From the NCBI GenBank assembly GCA_003165095.1, contig PLSH01000258.1:1-7748 (forward strand): DNA of 7,748 nt, given 5' to 3'. The first letter of the stretch is position 1. Every line of letters starts with the position of its first letter. This document shows positions 1 through 6,047 of this stretch, piece after piece. The notes beneath the pieces were generated by a model. The model worked only from the letters and a program-made list of their open reading frames with translations. It did no database searches and was not told the origin of the DNA. The translations under genes and the position numbers were made by a program. The stretch comes from Acidobacteriaceae bacterium. Lineage in GTDB: Bacteria; Acidobacteriota; Terriglobia; Terriglobales; Acidobacteriaceae.

Positions 1-462
1 TCTGAGGCCGCGCTTCGGCAAGACCTCTCGAGCTTCACGCCCCCGGCCGGCAAGCGTTCGACGCTCGCAAATGCCATTTCCACTAGCGCGCCCGCGCGGC
101 CGCTGCCCGCCAGCTCCGCCGCCGGCCAATCTCCGCAACCCGCGCGTGACCCGCTCCATCCCCTGCCCAATCTCGATCTCGATACGGGCCGCGCAGTCCA
201 GCCTGGCGGTTATTCGCTCACTGACTCCACCTACGCCGAACTCCTCCATCGCATCGCGCTCCAGCCGGCGCAGCCCATCCCCCCCGGCGTGAAAAGCGAC
301 ATCCTGGCCTACTATGCAAATCCCAACGCCCCCATCGCCACCAAAAAAGACCCCGCGAAATGGGCGCAGGTCCAGGCCGATCTCATCACTCTCGCTGCCA
401 TGCCCACCAGCACAGAACCCGCGCCGTATCCCACCTACGACGACGGCGGCGCGAGTCAATAA
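1..462 (+). CDS. C-terminal fragment of an unidentified protein (gene cut by left edge)
   Basis: Frame 1 is open from the first base to TAA at 460-462, giving the last 153 residues of a protein whose start lies outside the window. The first part (about residues 1-50 of the fragment) is a low-complexity stretch rich in Ala, Pro and Ser, typical of a disordered linker. It is followed by a more conserved-looking segment with LPNLDLDTG near residue 56, YSLTDSTYAELLHRIA, then DILAYYANPNAPIATKK and a charged, Trp-containing helix (WAQVQADL). It ends in a Pro/Asp-rich tail. The later segment faintly recalls the C-terminal region of zinc-dependent phospholipase C-like proteins annotated in Acidobacteria, but no catalytic residues are in view, so this is only a guess from memory. 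Codon use matches the downstream genes. That it is a real coding end is well supported; its function is not. Confidence 0.82.
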   Translation, partial: SEAALRQDLSSFTPPAGKRSTLANAISTSAPARPLPASSAAGQSPQPARDPLHPLPNLDLDTGRAVQPGGYSLTDSTYAELLHRIALQPAQPIPPGVKSDILAYYANPNAPIATKKDPAKWAQVQADLITLAAMPTSTEPAPYPTYDDGGASQ

Positions 463-498
463 ACCAATTCTTTTCGCAATTTTGCGCGCTTGCTGAAA

Positions 499-527
499 TT
501 GACATGCCCCCGGTTTCGCCTTACGAT
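499..527 (+). promoter_or_regulatory. Sigma70-type promoter upstream of the lipoprotein gene
   Basis: A perfect -35 hexamer TTGACA (499-504) is followed after exactly 17 nt by TACGAT (522-527), which matches the TATAAT consensus at four of six positions. Transcription would start near 534, leaving a leader of about 87 nt before the ATG at 621. The site lies in the gap after the upstream gene and points toward the lipoprotein and 109-aa genes. Inferred from sequence only. Confidence 0.6.
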
Positions 528-576
528 AACCCCGTGTCTCTGTTCATTTCCCCCTTTTTTGATCCACTTTCCCCCG

Positions 577-604
577 ATCGATCACCCCGGTCGACGAGAT
601 CGAT
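577..604 (+). promoter_or_regulatory. Possible leader hairpin
   Basis: ATCGATC (577-583) can pair with GATCGAT (598-604), a 7-bp stem with a 14-nt loop in the leader of the lipoprotein mRNA. The right arm covers the first two bases of an in-frame ATG at 603 and lies just upstream of the GGAG ribosome binding site at 609-612. It could modulate initiation or favour the ATG at 621. It could also be chance, since GATC/CGAT words are common in this DNA. Confidence 0.25.
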
Positions 605-608
605 GAAT

Positions 609-612
609 GGAG
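609..612 (+). promoter_or_regulatory. Ribosome binding site deciding the lipoprotein start
   Basis: GGAG at 609-612 lies 8 nt before ATG 621, an ideal spacing. The alternative in-frame ATG at 603 has no comparable Shine-Dalgarno sequence, so 621 is preferred. Confidence 0.6.
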
Positions 613-620
613 TTCCCGCC

Positions 621-1562
621 ATGTCAAGAGGCCTGATCAAGTGTGCCCCCGTCCGGGGAAAACTGCGCGCCGCGGCGGGAGTTCTTCTCTGCTGCCTGGT
701 GCTGATGCCCGGATGCAAGACCTCGCAGGATGCCGCCTCGGCGGCAACACAAATGTCGGCCACGGCCAAGGCGTTATCAGATTATTACGCAGCTCTCGGC
801 GTCATCCTTGCTGACACTGACCAGCTCTACCGGGTCAATGAACAATTGTTTTTGAAGCCTTATCCGGCACAGAGCCAGCAGTTGCTCAAGACCACCCAGG
901 AGGAGCTTGCCAGGCGTGTCACGCTGGCCGCCGATCTCTCCACTCTTGCCGGCGGCTTTGCGAAACTGAGCGCCTCAACCGCGCCCGCCGACGTTGCCGC
1001 CGCCGCCGCCAAACTCCAGACCGAAGCAGACACGCTGGCCTCGTTCAAGGCCTCTGCCGGCGAGCAGAACGCCCTCAAGAGCGCCCTCCAGTTGCTCGTA
1101 ACAGCCATTCAGGAGCACAAGGAGCGTGAAGCTGCCAGGGCCATGGCCGCGGTCGCCGGCAGCCTCAGCAGCCTCTTCGTCAAGGAAGCTCCCACCTGGA
1201 GCTCCGTGGATCAGGTCTACGATCAGCTCGCCAGTGACGCGGCCAGCGATCTCGTCGATCAAAATGCGGTCGATAACTCCGGGCTTCTCAAGGTTGCTCT
1301 CGATCCCTTCGGATTGACGCCCTCCGCGCCCTCCACCGACCTGAATGCAAAACTCGCGCCCCTGGCCAAACAGCAGATCGCAACCCGCAAAGCCGCCCTC
1401 GACAACTCCTGCGCCGCCGCCACGGCCGCCATGACCAGGTCGCTTCAGGAAATGTCCGAGAGAATCCAACTGGTTGCCGACGATAAGCCCATGTCGTTCC
1501 GCCTGCCTCCAGTCACAGTCGCAGCGGTGGAGCAATGGGCCACCCAGATATTGTCGTATTGA
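621..1562 (+). CDS. Helical lipoprotein of unknown function
   Basis: The 313-residue product starts with a basic stretch (MSRGLIKCAPVRGKLR) and a hydrophobic core (about residues 17-30) ending in LMPGC, with Cys32 as probable lipidation site. The lipobox is slightly relaxed, with Met at -3 and Pro at -2, but Gly at -1 and the basic/hydrophobic layout fit a signal peptidase II substrate. The mature part is dominated by Ala, Leu, Gln, Glu and Lys and looks almost entirely alpha-helical, probably a helical bundle or coiled coil. A run of Ala codons (repeated gcc around 996-1010) lies in one helix. A Pro-rich break (about residues 230-240, FGLTPSAPSTD) separates the last helical block. I recognise no family. 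It would sit at the outer or inner membrane facing the periplasm. The next gene begins 15 nt downstream with its own ribosome binding site, so the two are probably co-transcribed from the promoter at 499-527. An ORF extension upstream of 603 overlaps the previous gene and is not credible. Confidence 0.82.
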   Translation: MSRGLIKCAPVRGKLRAAAGVLLCCLVLMPGCKTSQDAASAATQMSATAKALSDYYAALGVILADTDQLYRVNEQLFLKPYPAQSQQLLKTTQEELARRVTLAADLSTLAGGFAKLSASTAPADVAAAAAKLQTEADTLASFKASAGEQNALKSALQLLVTAIQEHKEREAARAMAAVAGSLSSLFVKEAPTWSSVDQVYDQLASDAASDLVDQNAVDNSGLLKVALDPFGLTPSAPSTDLNAKLAPLAKQQIATRKAALDNSCAAATAAMTRSLQEMSERIQLVADDKPMSFRLPPVTVAAVEQWATQILSY

Positions 1563-1577
1563 GAGTGAGGTCCTTCA

Positions 1578-1907
1578 ATGGCAAATACACTCGTTGATGT
1601 CCAGGCCACGTTTCTTTCGGTTGACTCGCAATATAGCGTGTTGCTGGCCGCATGCAAGACCCCGGACCAGCGAACCTCTCTTGGCAGTCAATATGCGGCC
1701 GCGCGGCAGAACTACCAGAACACGCTCAACGCCTCTCTCGAGGATGACGATGCCGAGGTGGCTGCCCTCAGCGCCCAGTTGAAAGCGGTAAACACCGCGG
1801 TGGTGCGGGCCACCGTCCAGATGGGCGACATCGCCAAGGTGATCGACGACGTCACAACCGCCGTTACCCTGGGAGCGCAATTGGTGGCCAAGGCGGCCGC
1901 AGTGTAG
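1578..1907 (+). CDS. Small helical protein of unknown function, partner of the lipoprotein gene
   Basis: This 109-residue protein begins at ATG 1578, preceded by GTGAGG at 1565-1570 with 7-nt spacing, and ends at TAG 1905-1907. It has no signal peptide and no long hydrophobic segment, although its C-terminal end (TTAVTLGAQLVAKAAAV) is mildly amphipathic to hydrophobic. The composition (Ala, Val, Gln, Leu, Asp; no Pro beyond residue 29) suggests two or three long helices, broken by the acidic turn LEDDDAE around residues 54-60. A single Cys lies at residue 26. I do not recognise the family. The close spacing behind the helical lipoprotein, and the similar helical, Ala-rich character of both, suggest a functional pair or an ancient relationship, but that is inference. 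Without a signal peptide it would be cytoplasmic, on the other side of the membrane from its neighbour, unless it is exported by another route. Confidence 0.75.
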   Translation: MANTLVDVQATFLSVDSQYSVLLAACKTPDQRTSLGSQYAAARQNYQNTLNASLEDDDAEVAALSAQLKAVNTAVVRATVQMGDIAKVIDDVTTAVTLGAQLVAKAAAV

Positions 1908-1947
1908 TCTCCATCTCCCCGCTGGCAGCGCAGTCGATTTCCCAACA

Positions 1948-1953
1948 TATAAT
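1948..1953 (+). promoter_or_regulatory. -10 element of the marR-srpbcc promoter
   Basis: A perfect TATAAT at 1948-1953 sits in an AT-rich patch between two GC-rich genes. No good -35 hexamer is seen at 16-18 nt spacing; CTGGCA at 1922-1927 matches four of six positions but is 20 nt away. Transcription would start near 1960, inside the palindrome at 1958-1977, with a leader of about 38 nt to ATG 1998. Confidence 0.5.
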
Positions 1954-1957
1954 AATT

Positions 1958-1977
1958 TGATTTGACGAATCAAATCA
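1958..1977. promoter_or_regulatory. Probable MarR operator (perfect 8-4-8 palindrome)
   Basis: TGATTTGACGAATCAAATCA consists of the arm TGATTTGA (1958-1965), spacer CGAA, and its exact reverse complement TCAAATCA (1970-1977). Size and symmetry fit the roughly 16-20 bp inverted repeats bound by dimeric MarR-family repressors. It lies 5 bp downstream of a perfect -10 box, over the expected transcription start and 20 bp before the MarR start codon. A repressor bound here would block initiation, so autoregulation is the natural reading. The palindrome is seen directly; binding is inferred. Confidence 0.65.
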
Positions 1978-1997
1978 TTTCTGCAACGCTTTCTCCT

Positions 1998-2462
1998 ATG
2001 CTGGATTCACCCGCCAGGAGGCTACTCGACGCCTACCCGGCCATTTATCTCGCCTGCCATCGCCAACATCTCCGCGCCGATGAGGCTGGAAACGCTCTCA
2101 CCGCGCACCAGGCGAGCATTCTCGACCACCTCGACGCGGAGCGCGCAACCACGCTTTCCGGACTCGCCGAACACATGGGGGTGAGCCTCTCGACCATGAG
2201 CATCAACGTGGCCCGCCTCGTGCGCGGCGGCTACATTGCGCGGCGGCGCAGCAAAAAAGATGCGCGATGCGTCCGCCTTACGCTCACCCCGGCTGGCGCC
2301 AGGGTCAGGGAACAGAACTCCTTCCTCGATCCGTCGCTCATGAAAAAAATGTTTCGCCTCATGCCGGCCCGCGAATTGGAAACCGCGCTTCAGGGCATCG
2401 AACTCCTGGCGAAGTACTCGGGAATCCTGCTGCGGCAGCGAAAAAGGAAGTCTCACTCATGA
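1998..2462 (+). CDS. MarR-family winged helix-turn-helix transcriptional regulator
   Basis: The 154-residue product has the size and layout of the MarR family: an N-terminal dimerisation helix (residues 3-30), LTAHQASILDHL (34-45), a helix-turn-helix at about 53-82 with LSGLAEHMGVSLSTMSINVARL followed by GGYIAR, the wing with the family's D-x-R signature (D88, R90 in KKDARCVRLTLT), and C-terminal dimerisation helices. It binds DNA as a dimer and usually represses its own and an adjacent gene, often released by a small phenolic or lipophilic ligand. I chose ATG 1998. A TTG at 1962 is in frame, but it lies inside the operator at about the predicted transcription start and has no ribosome binding site. 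ATG 1998 also lacks a clear Shine-Dalgarno sequence, so the start is less certain than the identity. Its stop overlaps the next gene's ATG (ATGA), which implies translational coupling. The ligand cannot be told from the sequence. Confidence 0.9.
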   Translation: MLDSPARRLLDAYPAIYLACHRQHLRADEAGNALTAHQASILDHLDAERATTLSGLAEHMGVSLSTMSINVARLVRGGYIARRRSKKDARCVRLTLTPAGARVREQNSFLDPSLMKKMFRLMPARELETALQGIELLAKYSGILLRQRKRKSHS

Positions 2463-2971
2463 AGATCCTGCTCATCGTTCTCGGCTGCGTTGTGCTGCTG
2501 ATAGCCGCCGTGGTGGCGATCGGCTTCGCTCTGCCCAAACATCACGTCGCCACGCGCAGCGCTGCCTACCGCGCCTCGCCGGAGCAAATGTTCGCGTTGA
2601 TTGAGGGTTCGCAGAACTGGCGTCCCGACGTGCTCCACAGCGAGACTTACTTCGATCGCGCGGCGGGCAAAATGCTCAGCGAAACCTCGCGCAACGGCCA
2701 GACCATGCTCTACGAAATCTCCGCCGTCGATCCTCCGCGTTCGCTCACCCGCCGCATCGCCTCTAAAAATCTTCCCTTCGCCGGCTCCTGGACCTACGCG
2801 CTTGAGTCGTCGCCAGGCGGCGTCATCGTTCGCATTACGGAGGACGCTGAAATCTACAATCCCGTCTTCCGCTTCGTCACCCGCTTCATTCTCGGCGAGA
2901 CGCGCAGCATTGACGCCTACCTGCATGCGCTCGGCAAAGCCACCGGCCAGGATGTTCAGGTCGGCCCCTGA
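2459..2971 (+). CDS. Membrane-anchored SRPBCC (polyketide cyclase/START-like) domain protein
   Basis: The start ATG 2459 overlaps the marR stop by 4 nt (ATGA) and has AAGGAAG at 2444-2450 with 8-nt spacing. The 170-residue product opens with a single hydrophobic helix (about residues 3-25, ILLIVLGCVVLLIAAVVAIG), probably an uncleaved N-terminal anchor. The rest (about 28-165) has the SRPBCC order: a beta strand with the AYRASPEQMFALI helix start, the NWRPDV loop, strands rich in charged and aromatic residues, WTYALESSPGGVIVRITEDAEI, and a long C-terminal helix (SIDAYLHALGKA). This fold encloses a hydrophobic ligand pocket. No catalytic motif is apparent, so a binding or sensing role for a hydrophobic compound is as likely as an enzymatic one. 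Co-expression with a MarR regulator suggests a response to a lipophilic molecule, but the ligand is unknown. Confidence 0.82.
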   Translation: MKILLIVLGCVVLLIAAVVAIGFALPKHHVATRSAAYRASPEQMFALIEGSQNWRPDVLHSETYFDRAAGKMLSETSRNGQTMLYEISAVDPPRSLTRRIASKNLPFAGSWTYALESSPGGVIVRITEDAEIYNPVFRFVTRFILGETRSIDAYLHALGKATGQDVQVGP

Positions 2972-2983
2972 TCGCGCCGCGAT
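2971..2983 (+). terminator. Weak hairpin after the SRPBCC gene
   Basis: ATCGC (2971-2975), loop GCC, then GCGAT (2979-2983) form a short perfect stem overlapping the last base of the TGA stop. It is followed by ACTTTCT rather than a proper T tract. It could attenuate read-through into the peptidase gene, but a 5-bp stem is marginal. Confidence 0.25.
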
Positions 2984-2989
2984 ACTTTC

Positions 2990-3018
2990 TCGGCACTTTC
3001 CTCAGCCCCGCGTATTAT
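2990..3018 (+). promoter_or_regulatory. Possible promoter of the M16 peptidase gene
   Basis: TCGGCA (2990-2995, four of six matches to TTGACA) and TATTAT (3013-3018, five of six matches to TATAAT) are separated by 17 nt. Transcription would begin near 3024, about 42 nt before the GTG start. With the weak hairpin just upstream it would make the peptidase an independent unit, although read-through from the MarR unit remains possible. Confidence 0.4.
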
Positions 3019-3052
3019 CCTGTCTGCACCCTCGTTTCTGGGTTGTGCATTC

Positions 3053-3058
3053 AAGGAG
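3053..3058 (+). promoter_or_regulatory. Ribosome binding site fixing a GTG start
   Basis: AAGGAG at 3053-3058 lies 7 nt before GTG 3066. It is the strongest Shine-Dalgarno sequence in the window and precedes a textbook signal peptide, so the reading frame upstream of 3066 is not part of the protein. Confidence 0.7.
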
Positions 3059-3065
3059 AATCCCC

Positions 3066-5894
3066 GTGAGCATTTCCATTCGCAGCCGTTTGTGCCTTTT
3101 CACGCTCCCGATACTTGCGATTTTTGCCGTCGCCATGGCTTCCGCGCAGGGCGCGCACAAACTGCCGGTCATCAAATTCGAGAAGTACACCCTGCCTAAC
3201 GGCCTCACCGTCATCACTCACGAGGATCACCGGCTTCCCCTCGTCGCCGTCGATCTCTGGTACCACGTGGGACCGCTCAATGAGCGCCCCGGCCGCACCG
3301 GCTTTGCGCACCTCTTCGAGCACATGATGTTCGAGGGCTCCGAGCACGTGGGCGAAAAGGCTCACATCAAGTACGTGCAAGGCGCCGGCGCCACCGACGT
3401 GAACGGCACCACCAGCTTCGACCGCACCAATTATTTCGAGACCATGCCTTCCAATCAACTCGAGCTCGCCCTCTGGCTTGAGAGCGACCGCATGGGATTC
3501 CTCATGGAGGGCCTCAATCGCACCCTGCTCACCAACCAGCGCGACGTCGTCCGCAATGAGCGCCGCCAGGGCGAAGGCCGGCCTTATTACGTGGCCGACG
3601 AAGCAGTCTTTCATCTGCTCTTTCCCAAGGGCCATCCCTACTACGGCGACGTCATGGGAACCCACCTCGACGTCGAGTCCGCGCGCATCGCCGATATCCG
3701 CGACTTCCACCAGCAGTACTACACGCCCAGCAACGCCTCCATCGCCATCGCCGGCGACTTTGACCCCGTCGCGCTGCGCGCCCTGCTCACCAAATATTTT
3801 GGACCCATCCCCGCCGGTCCCAAGGTTGATCCAGTCGCCGTCGTCACGCCGCCCATCACCGCGCAGCGCCGCGCCACTATCACTGACACCGTCAAGCTGC
3901 AGCGGGTCACCATCGCCTGGCTTACTCCTCCCGTCTACACACCCGATGATTACAGCGTGCGCGCGGCCATCTTCGCGCTGGGCGGCTCCAAGGCCAGCCG
4001 CCTTGATGAAGCCATGGTCTACAAGGCTCAAACCGCGCAGAGCGTCACCTGCAGCGCCGATGGGCTCAAACTCACCGGCGTTACCGAGTGCGACCTCACT
4101 GCCAAGCCCGGCGTCAAGCTGGAAGACCTCGAAGCAAGCTTCTGGACCGAGCTTGCCAAGCTGCAGCAGGACGGACCCACTCCCGAAGAAGTTGAAGCCT
4201 CCAGGACCACCGAACTTACCTCAAAAATCAGCGGGCTCCAGCGCCTGGGCGGCTTCGGCGGCGTCGCCGACACCCTCGACGAGTACAACCAGTACACCGG
4301 AGATCCCGGCTTCCTGCCCAAAGACGTTGCCATGACTGAAGCGGTAACCGTGGCCGGCGCCAGGGATGCGGCAGCCAAATACCTCACCAAGGACGCAGCG
4401 GTAGTGGTCTATTGCGTGCCCGGCAAAAAGATCCTGGACGACGTACCGCGCAGCCCTGCCGACACGGATGCCGACGTGAAACTCATCAACCCCTACACGC
4501 CGGAGTTTGAGGCCTCGCAGGATTGGCGCAAGAACAAGCCCGACGCCGGACCCGCGCCCGCCTTGCATCTGCCCGTGCCCACCCGGTTCAAGCTCGATAA
4601 CGGCCTCACCGTCCTGCTGGTCGAGAATCACGCTCTGCCCGTTCTCGCCGCCCAGATTGTCTCCCGCGCCGGCAGCTTCAACAACCCCGACGGCAAGAGC
4701 GGCGTGGCCACCCTGACCGCTGAAATCATGAGCGACGGAACCGTTTCGCGCGACCTCACCAGGCTCGCCGACGACCAGGAGCGCATCGGCACTCGTATCA
4801 ATACGTTTGCCGGCATGGACACCGGCGCCGTTTCCATGAACCTGCTCTCCTACCACGCCGCTGAAGGCCTTGAACTGCTCGCCGATGTCGCCCAGCATCC
4901 CGCCTTCCGCCCTGAAGACATCGATCGCCGCCGCAAGCAGCGCCTGCTCCGTATCGCCCAGGAAACTGACAACGTGCAGAGCATGGCTGCCCGCGTCGGT
5001 CCCCGGCTTCTCTACGGCGATCAGCCTTACGGCATGTCTTCGAGCGGCACCACCGAGAGCATCACCGCCCTCACGCCCGCTGACTTCTCCAGCTTCTACT
5101 CCGATCGTTACGGACCCAGCGATTCGGTTCTCATTTTTGCCGGCGATATTACCCGCGCCGAGGCTGAAAAACTCGCCCGCCAGTATTTCGGAAAATGGAC
5201 CGGTCACACCGTTGCTTCGCCGGCCCTCGCCCCCGCTCCGCCGCCGCCCGCCACGCACGTGGTCATCGTTGACAAGCCCGGCGCGCCGCAAACCGCGCTC
5301 GCCGCCTTTGGTTTCGGCGTTCCCTCAAGCTCGCCTGACGCCGACACCCTCGACGTGCTCAACTACACGCTCGGCGGCAGCTTCGGCAGCCGCATCAACA
5401 TGAACCTCCGCGAAGTCCACGGCTATACCTACGGCGCGTCCAGCCGCTTTACGGAATACCGCGACGGCGGCCAGTTCTTCTCCGGAGCGCTCGTCCGCAC
5501 CGACGTCACCGCGCCCGCCGCCAAAGAGCTGATGTCGGAGCTGCGCAACTTCCCCGGCAAGCCATCAACCGCCGACGAGCTCGCCGCCGCCAAGGAAGCA
5601 TCCATCCGTTCCCTCCCCGGCCTTTTCGAAACGACATTCGCCATCGCCGGCGCTATCCAGAACATCTTCGTCTACGACCGGCCCCTCGATTACTACGCTG
5701 CGCTGCCAGACAAGTTTCAGGCCATTACCCAGGCTGACGTCGCCCGCGCCGCGCAGCAATATCTCCACCCCGATCAGCTCATCGTCATCGCAGCCGGCGA
5801 CCGCGCGAAGATCGAGCCCACCCTCAAAGACGCCAACCTCGGCCCTGTCGAAGTCCGCGATATCAACGGCAACCTGTTGACCGACACAAAATAG
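3066..5894 (+). CDS. Secreted M16 (insulinase/pitrilysin family) zinc metallopeptidase, two M16 units fused
   Basis: The 942-residue product starts at GTG 3066. Residues 1-27 are a signal peptide (hydrophobic core LFTLPILAIFAVAM, cleavage likely after ASA27), so it acts in the periplasm or outside. The first M16 unit (about 38-480) has the inverted zinc motif HLFEH at 82-86 (H82 and H86 zinc ligands, E85 catalytic base) and the third ligand most likely E165 in VVRNERRQ. The second unit (about 507-915) starts with FKLDNGLTVLLVENH, but at the equivalent place has TLTAE (549-553), so it is non-catalytic. It keeps the LREVHGYTYG motif with R782 and Y789, the R/Y pair that in M16 partner subunits helps bind substrate. 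A Pro-rich linker (about 719-730) splits its two halves. One active and one inactive half in a single chain matches PqqL-like or pitrilysin-type enzymes, which close around peptides in a chamber. The physiological substrate is unknown. Length is normal for fused M16 proteins, and no frameshift is seen. Confidence 0.93.
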   Translation: MSISIRSRLCLFTLPILAIFAVAMASAQGAHKLPVIKFEKYTLPNGLTVITHEDHRLPLVAVDLWYHVGPLNERPGRTGFAHLFEHMMFEGSEHVGEKAHIKYVQGAGATDVNGTTSFDRTNYFETMPSNQLELALWLESDRMGFLMEGLNRTLLTNQRDVVRNERRQGEGRPYYVADEAVFHLLFPKGHPYYGDVMGTHLDVESARIADIRDFHQQYYTPSNASIAIAGDFDPVALRALLTKYFGPIPAGPKVDPVAVVTPPITAQRRATITDTVKLQRVTIAWLTPPVYTPDDYSVRAAIFALGGSKASRLDEAMVYKAQTAQSVTCSADGLKLTGVTECDLTAKPGVKLEDLEASFWTELAKLQQDGPTPEEVEASRTTELTSKISGLQRLGGFGGVADTLDEYNQYTGDPGFLPKDVAMTEAVTVAGARDAAAKYLTKDAAVVVYCVPGKKILDDVPRSPADTDADVKLINPYTPEFEASQDWRKNKPDAGPAPALHLPVPTRFKLDNGLTVLLVENHALPVLAAQIVSRAGSFNNPDGKSGVATLTAEIMSDGTVSRDLTRLADDQERIGTRINTFAGMDTGAVSMNLLSYHAAEGLELLADVAQHPAFRPEDIDRRRKQRLLRIAQETDNVQSMAARVGPRLLYGDQPYGMSSSGTTESITALTPADFSSFYSDRYGPSDSVLIFAGDITRAEAEKLARQYFGKWTGHTVASPALAPAPPPPATHVVIVDKPGAPQTALAAFGFGVPSSSPDADTLDVLNYTLGGSFGSRINMNLREVHGYTYGASSRFTEYRDGGQFFSGALVRTDVTAPAAKELMSELRNFPGKPSTADELAAAKEASIRSLPGLFETTFAIAGAIQNIFVYDRPLDYYAALPDKFQAITQADVARAAQQYLHPDQLIVIAAGDRAKIEPTLKDANLGPVEVRDINGNLLTDTK

Positions 5895-5915
5895 CTCCAT
5901 CCAACGCCCGCGCAC

Positions 5916-5939
5916 AAGGCGCAGCTTCGGCTGCGCCTT
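5916..5939. terminator. Perfect 10-bp hairpin with UUCG loop downstream of the peptidase gene
   Basis: AAGGCGCAGC (5916-5925), loop TTCG, GCTGCGCCTT (5930-5939) pair without mismatch; the loop is a C(UUCG)G tetraloop, an exceptionally stable RNA cap. It starts 22 nt after the TAG stop. No T tract follows (ACGCGTTTGAC), so it is not a canonical intrinsic terminator. It may protect the mRNA 3' end, pause polymerase, or be a copy of a dispersed palindromic repeat. It lies just before the next promoter. Confidence 0.6.
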
Positions 5940-5945
5940 ACGCGT

Positions 5946-5974
5946 TTGACAACCCCGCATTCCCACCCTATATT
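5946..5974 (+). promoter_or_regulatory. Strong sigma70-type promoter of the PD40/TolB-like gene
   Basis: TTGACA (5946-5951) is a perfect -35 hexamer; TATATT (5969-5974) follows after exactly 17 nt and matches TATAAT at five of six positions. The start would be near 5981, giving a leader of about 67 nt before ATG 6048. It begins 7 nt after the hairpin that ends the peptidase unit. Confidence 0.7.
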
Positions 5975-6034
5975 TTGCTCGCCGCGCCACGAGCTGCATC
6001 TTTCGTTCTGAATTTCCCGCGCGGCATCCCCAAT

Positions 6035-6039
6035 GGAGG
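6035..6039 (+). promoter_or_regulatory. Ribosome binding site deciding the PD40 protein start
   Basis: GGAGG at 6035-6039 is 8 nt before ATG 6048. An in-frame ATG at 6033 overlaps this site and has no Shine-Dalgarno sequence of its own, so the start at 6048 is preferred; it also gives a cleaner signal peptide. Confidence 0.65.
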
Positions 6040-6047
6040 CGCTCCTC

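Noticed and set aside
475..486. CGCAA-TT-TTGCG as a terminator after the first gene
   Set aside because: A two-base loop cannot close and the stem would be too short and AT-rich to terminate.
360..620. Upstream extension of the lipoprotein reading frame
   Set aside because: It overlaps the end of the preceding gene and the promoter, and would bury the lipoprotein signal peptide in the middle of the protein.
996..1010. Repeated gcc triplets as a microsatellite of interest
   Set aside because: Five Ala codons within a helical Ala-rich protein in GC-rich DNA; too short to suggest phase variation, and a triplet repeat would not shift the frame.
1920..1930. CGCTG-G-CAGCG inverted repeat as terminator of the 109-aa gene
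   Set aside because: The spacer is a single base, so only a 3-4 bp stem could form, and no T tract follows.
1962..1997. TTG start 36 nt upstream of the chosen MarR ATG
   Set aside because: It lies inside the operator palindrome at about the predicted transcription start and has no ribosome binding site; residues added are not typical of the family.
2601..3065. Upstream extension of the peptidase reading frame
   Set aside because: It overlaps the SRPBCC gene in another frame and encodes a low-complexity Arg/Ser/Pro sequence; the GTG at 3066 has a strong ribosome binding site and is followed by a signal peptide.
4221..5291. A 356-codon minus-strand frame inside the M16 peptidase gene, and a similar one at 3051-4031
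   Set aside because: Both are antisense shadows created by the high third-position C content of the peptidase gene; no ribosome binding site or domain is seen.
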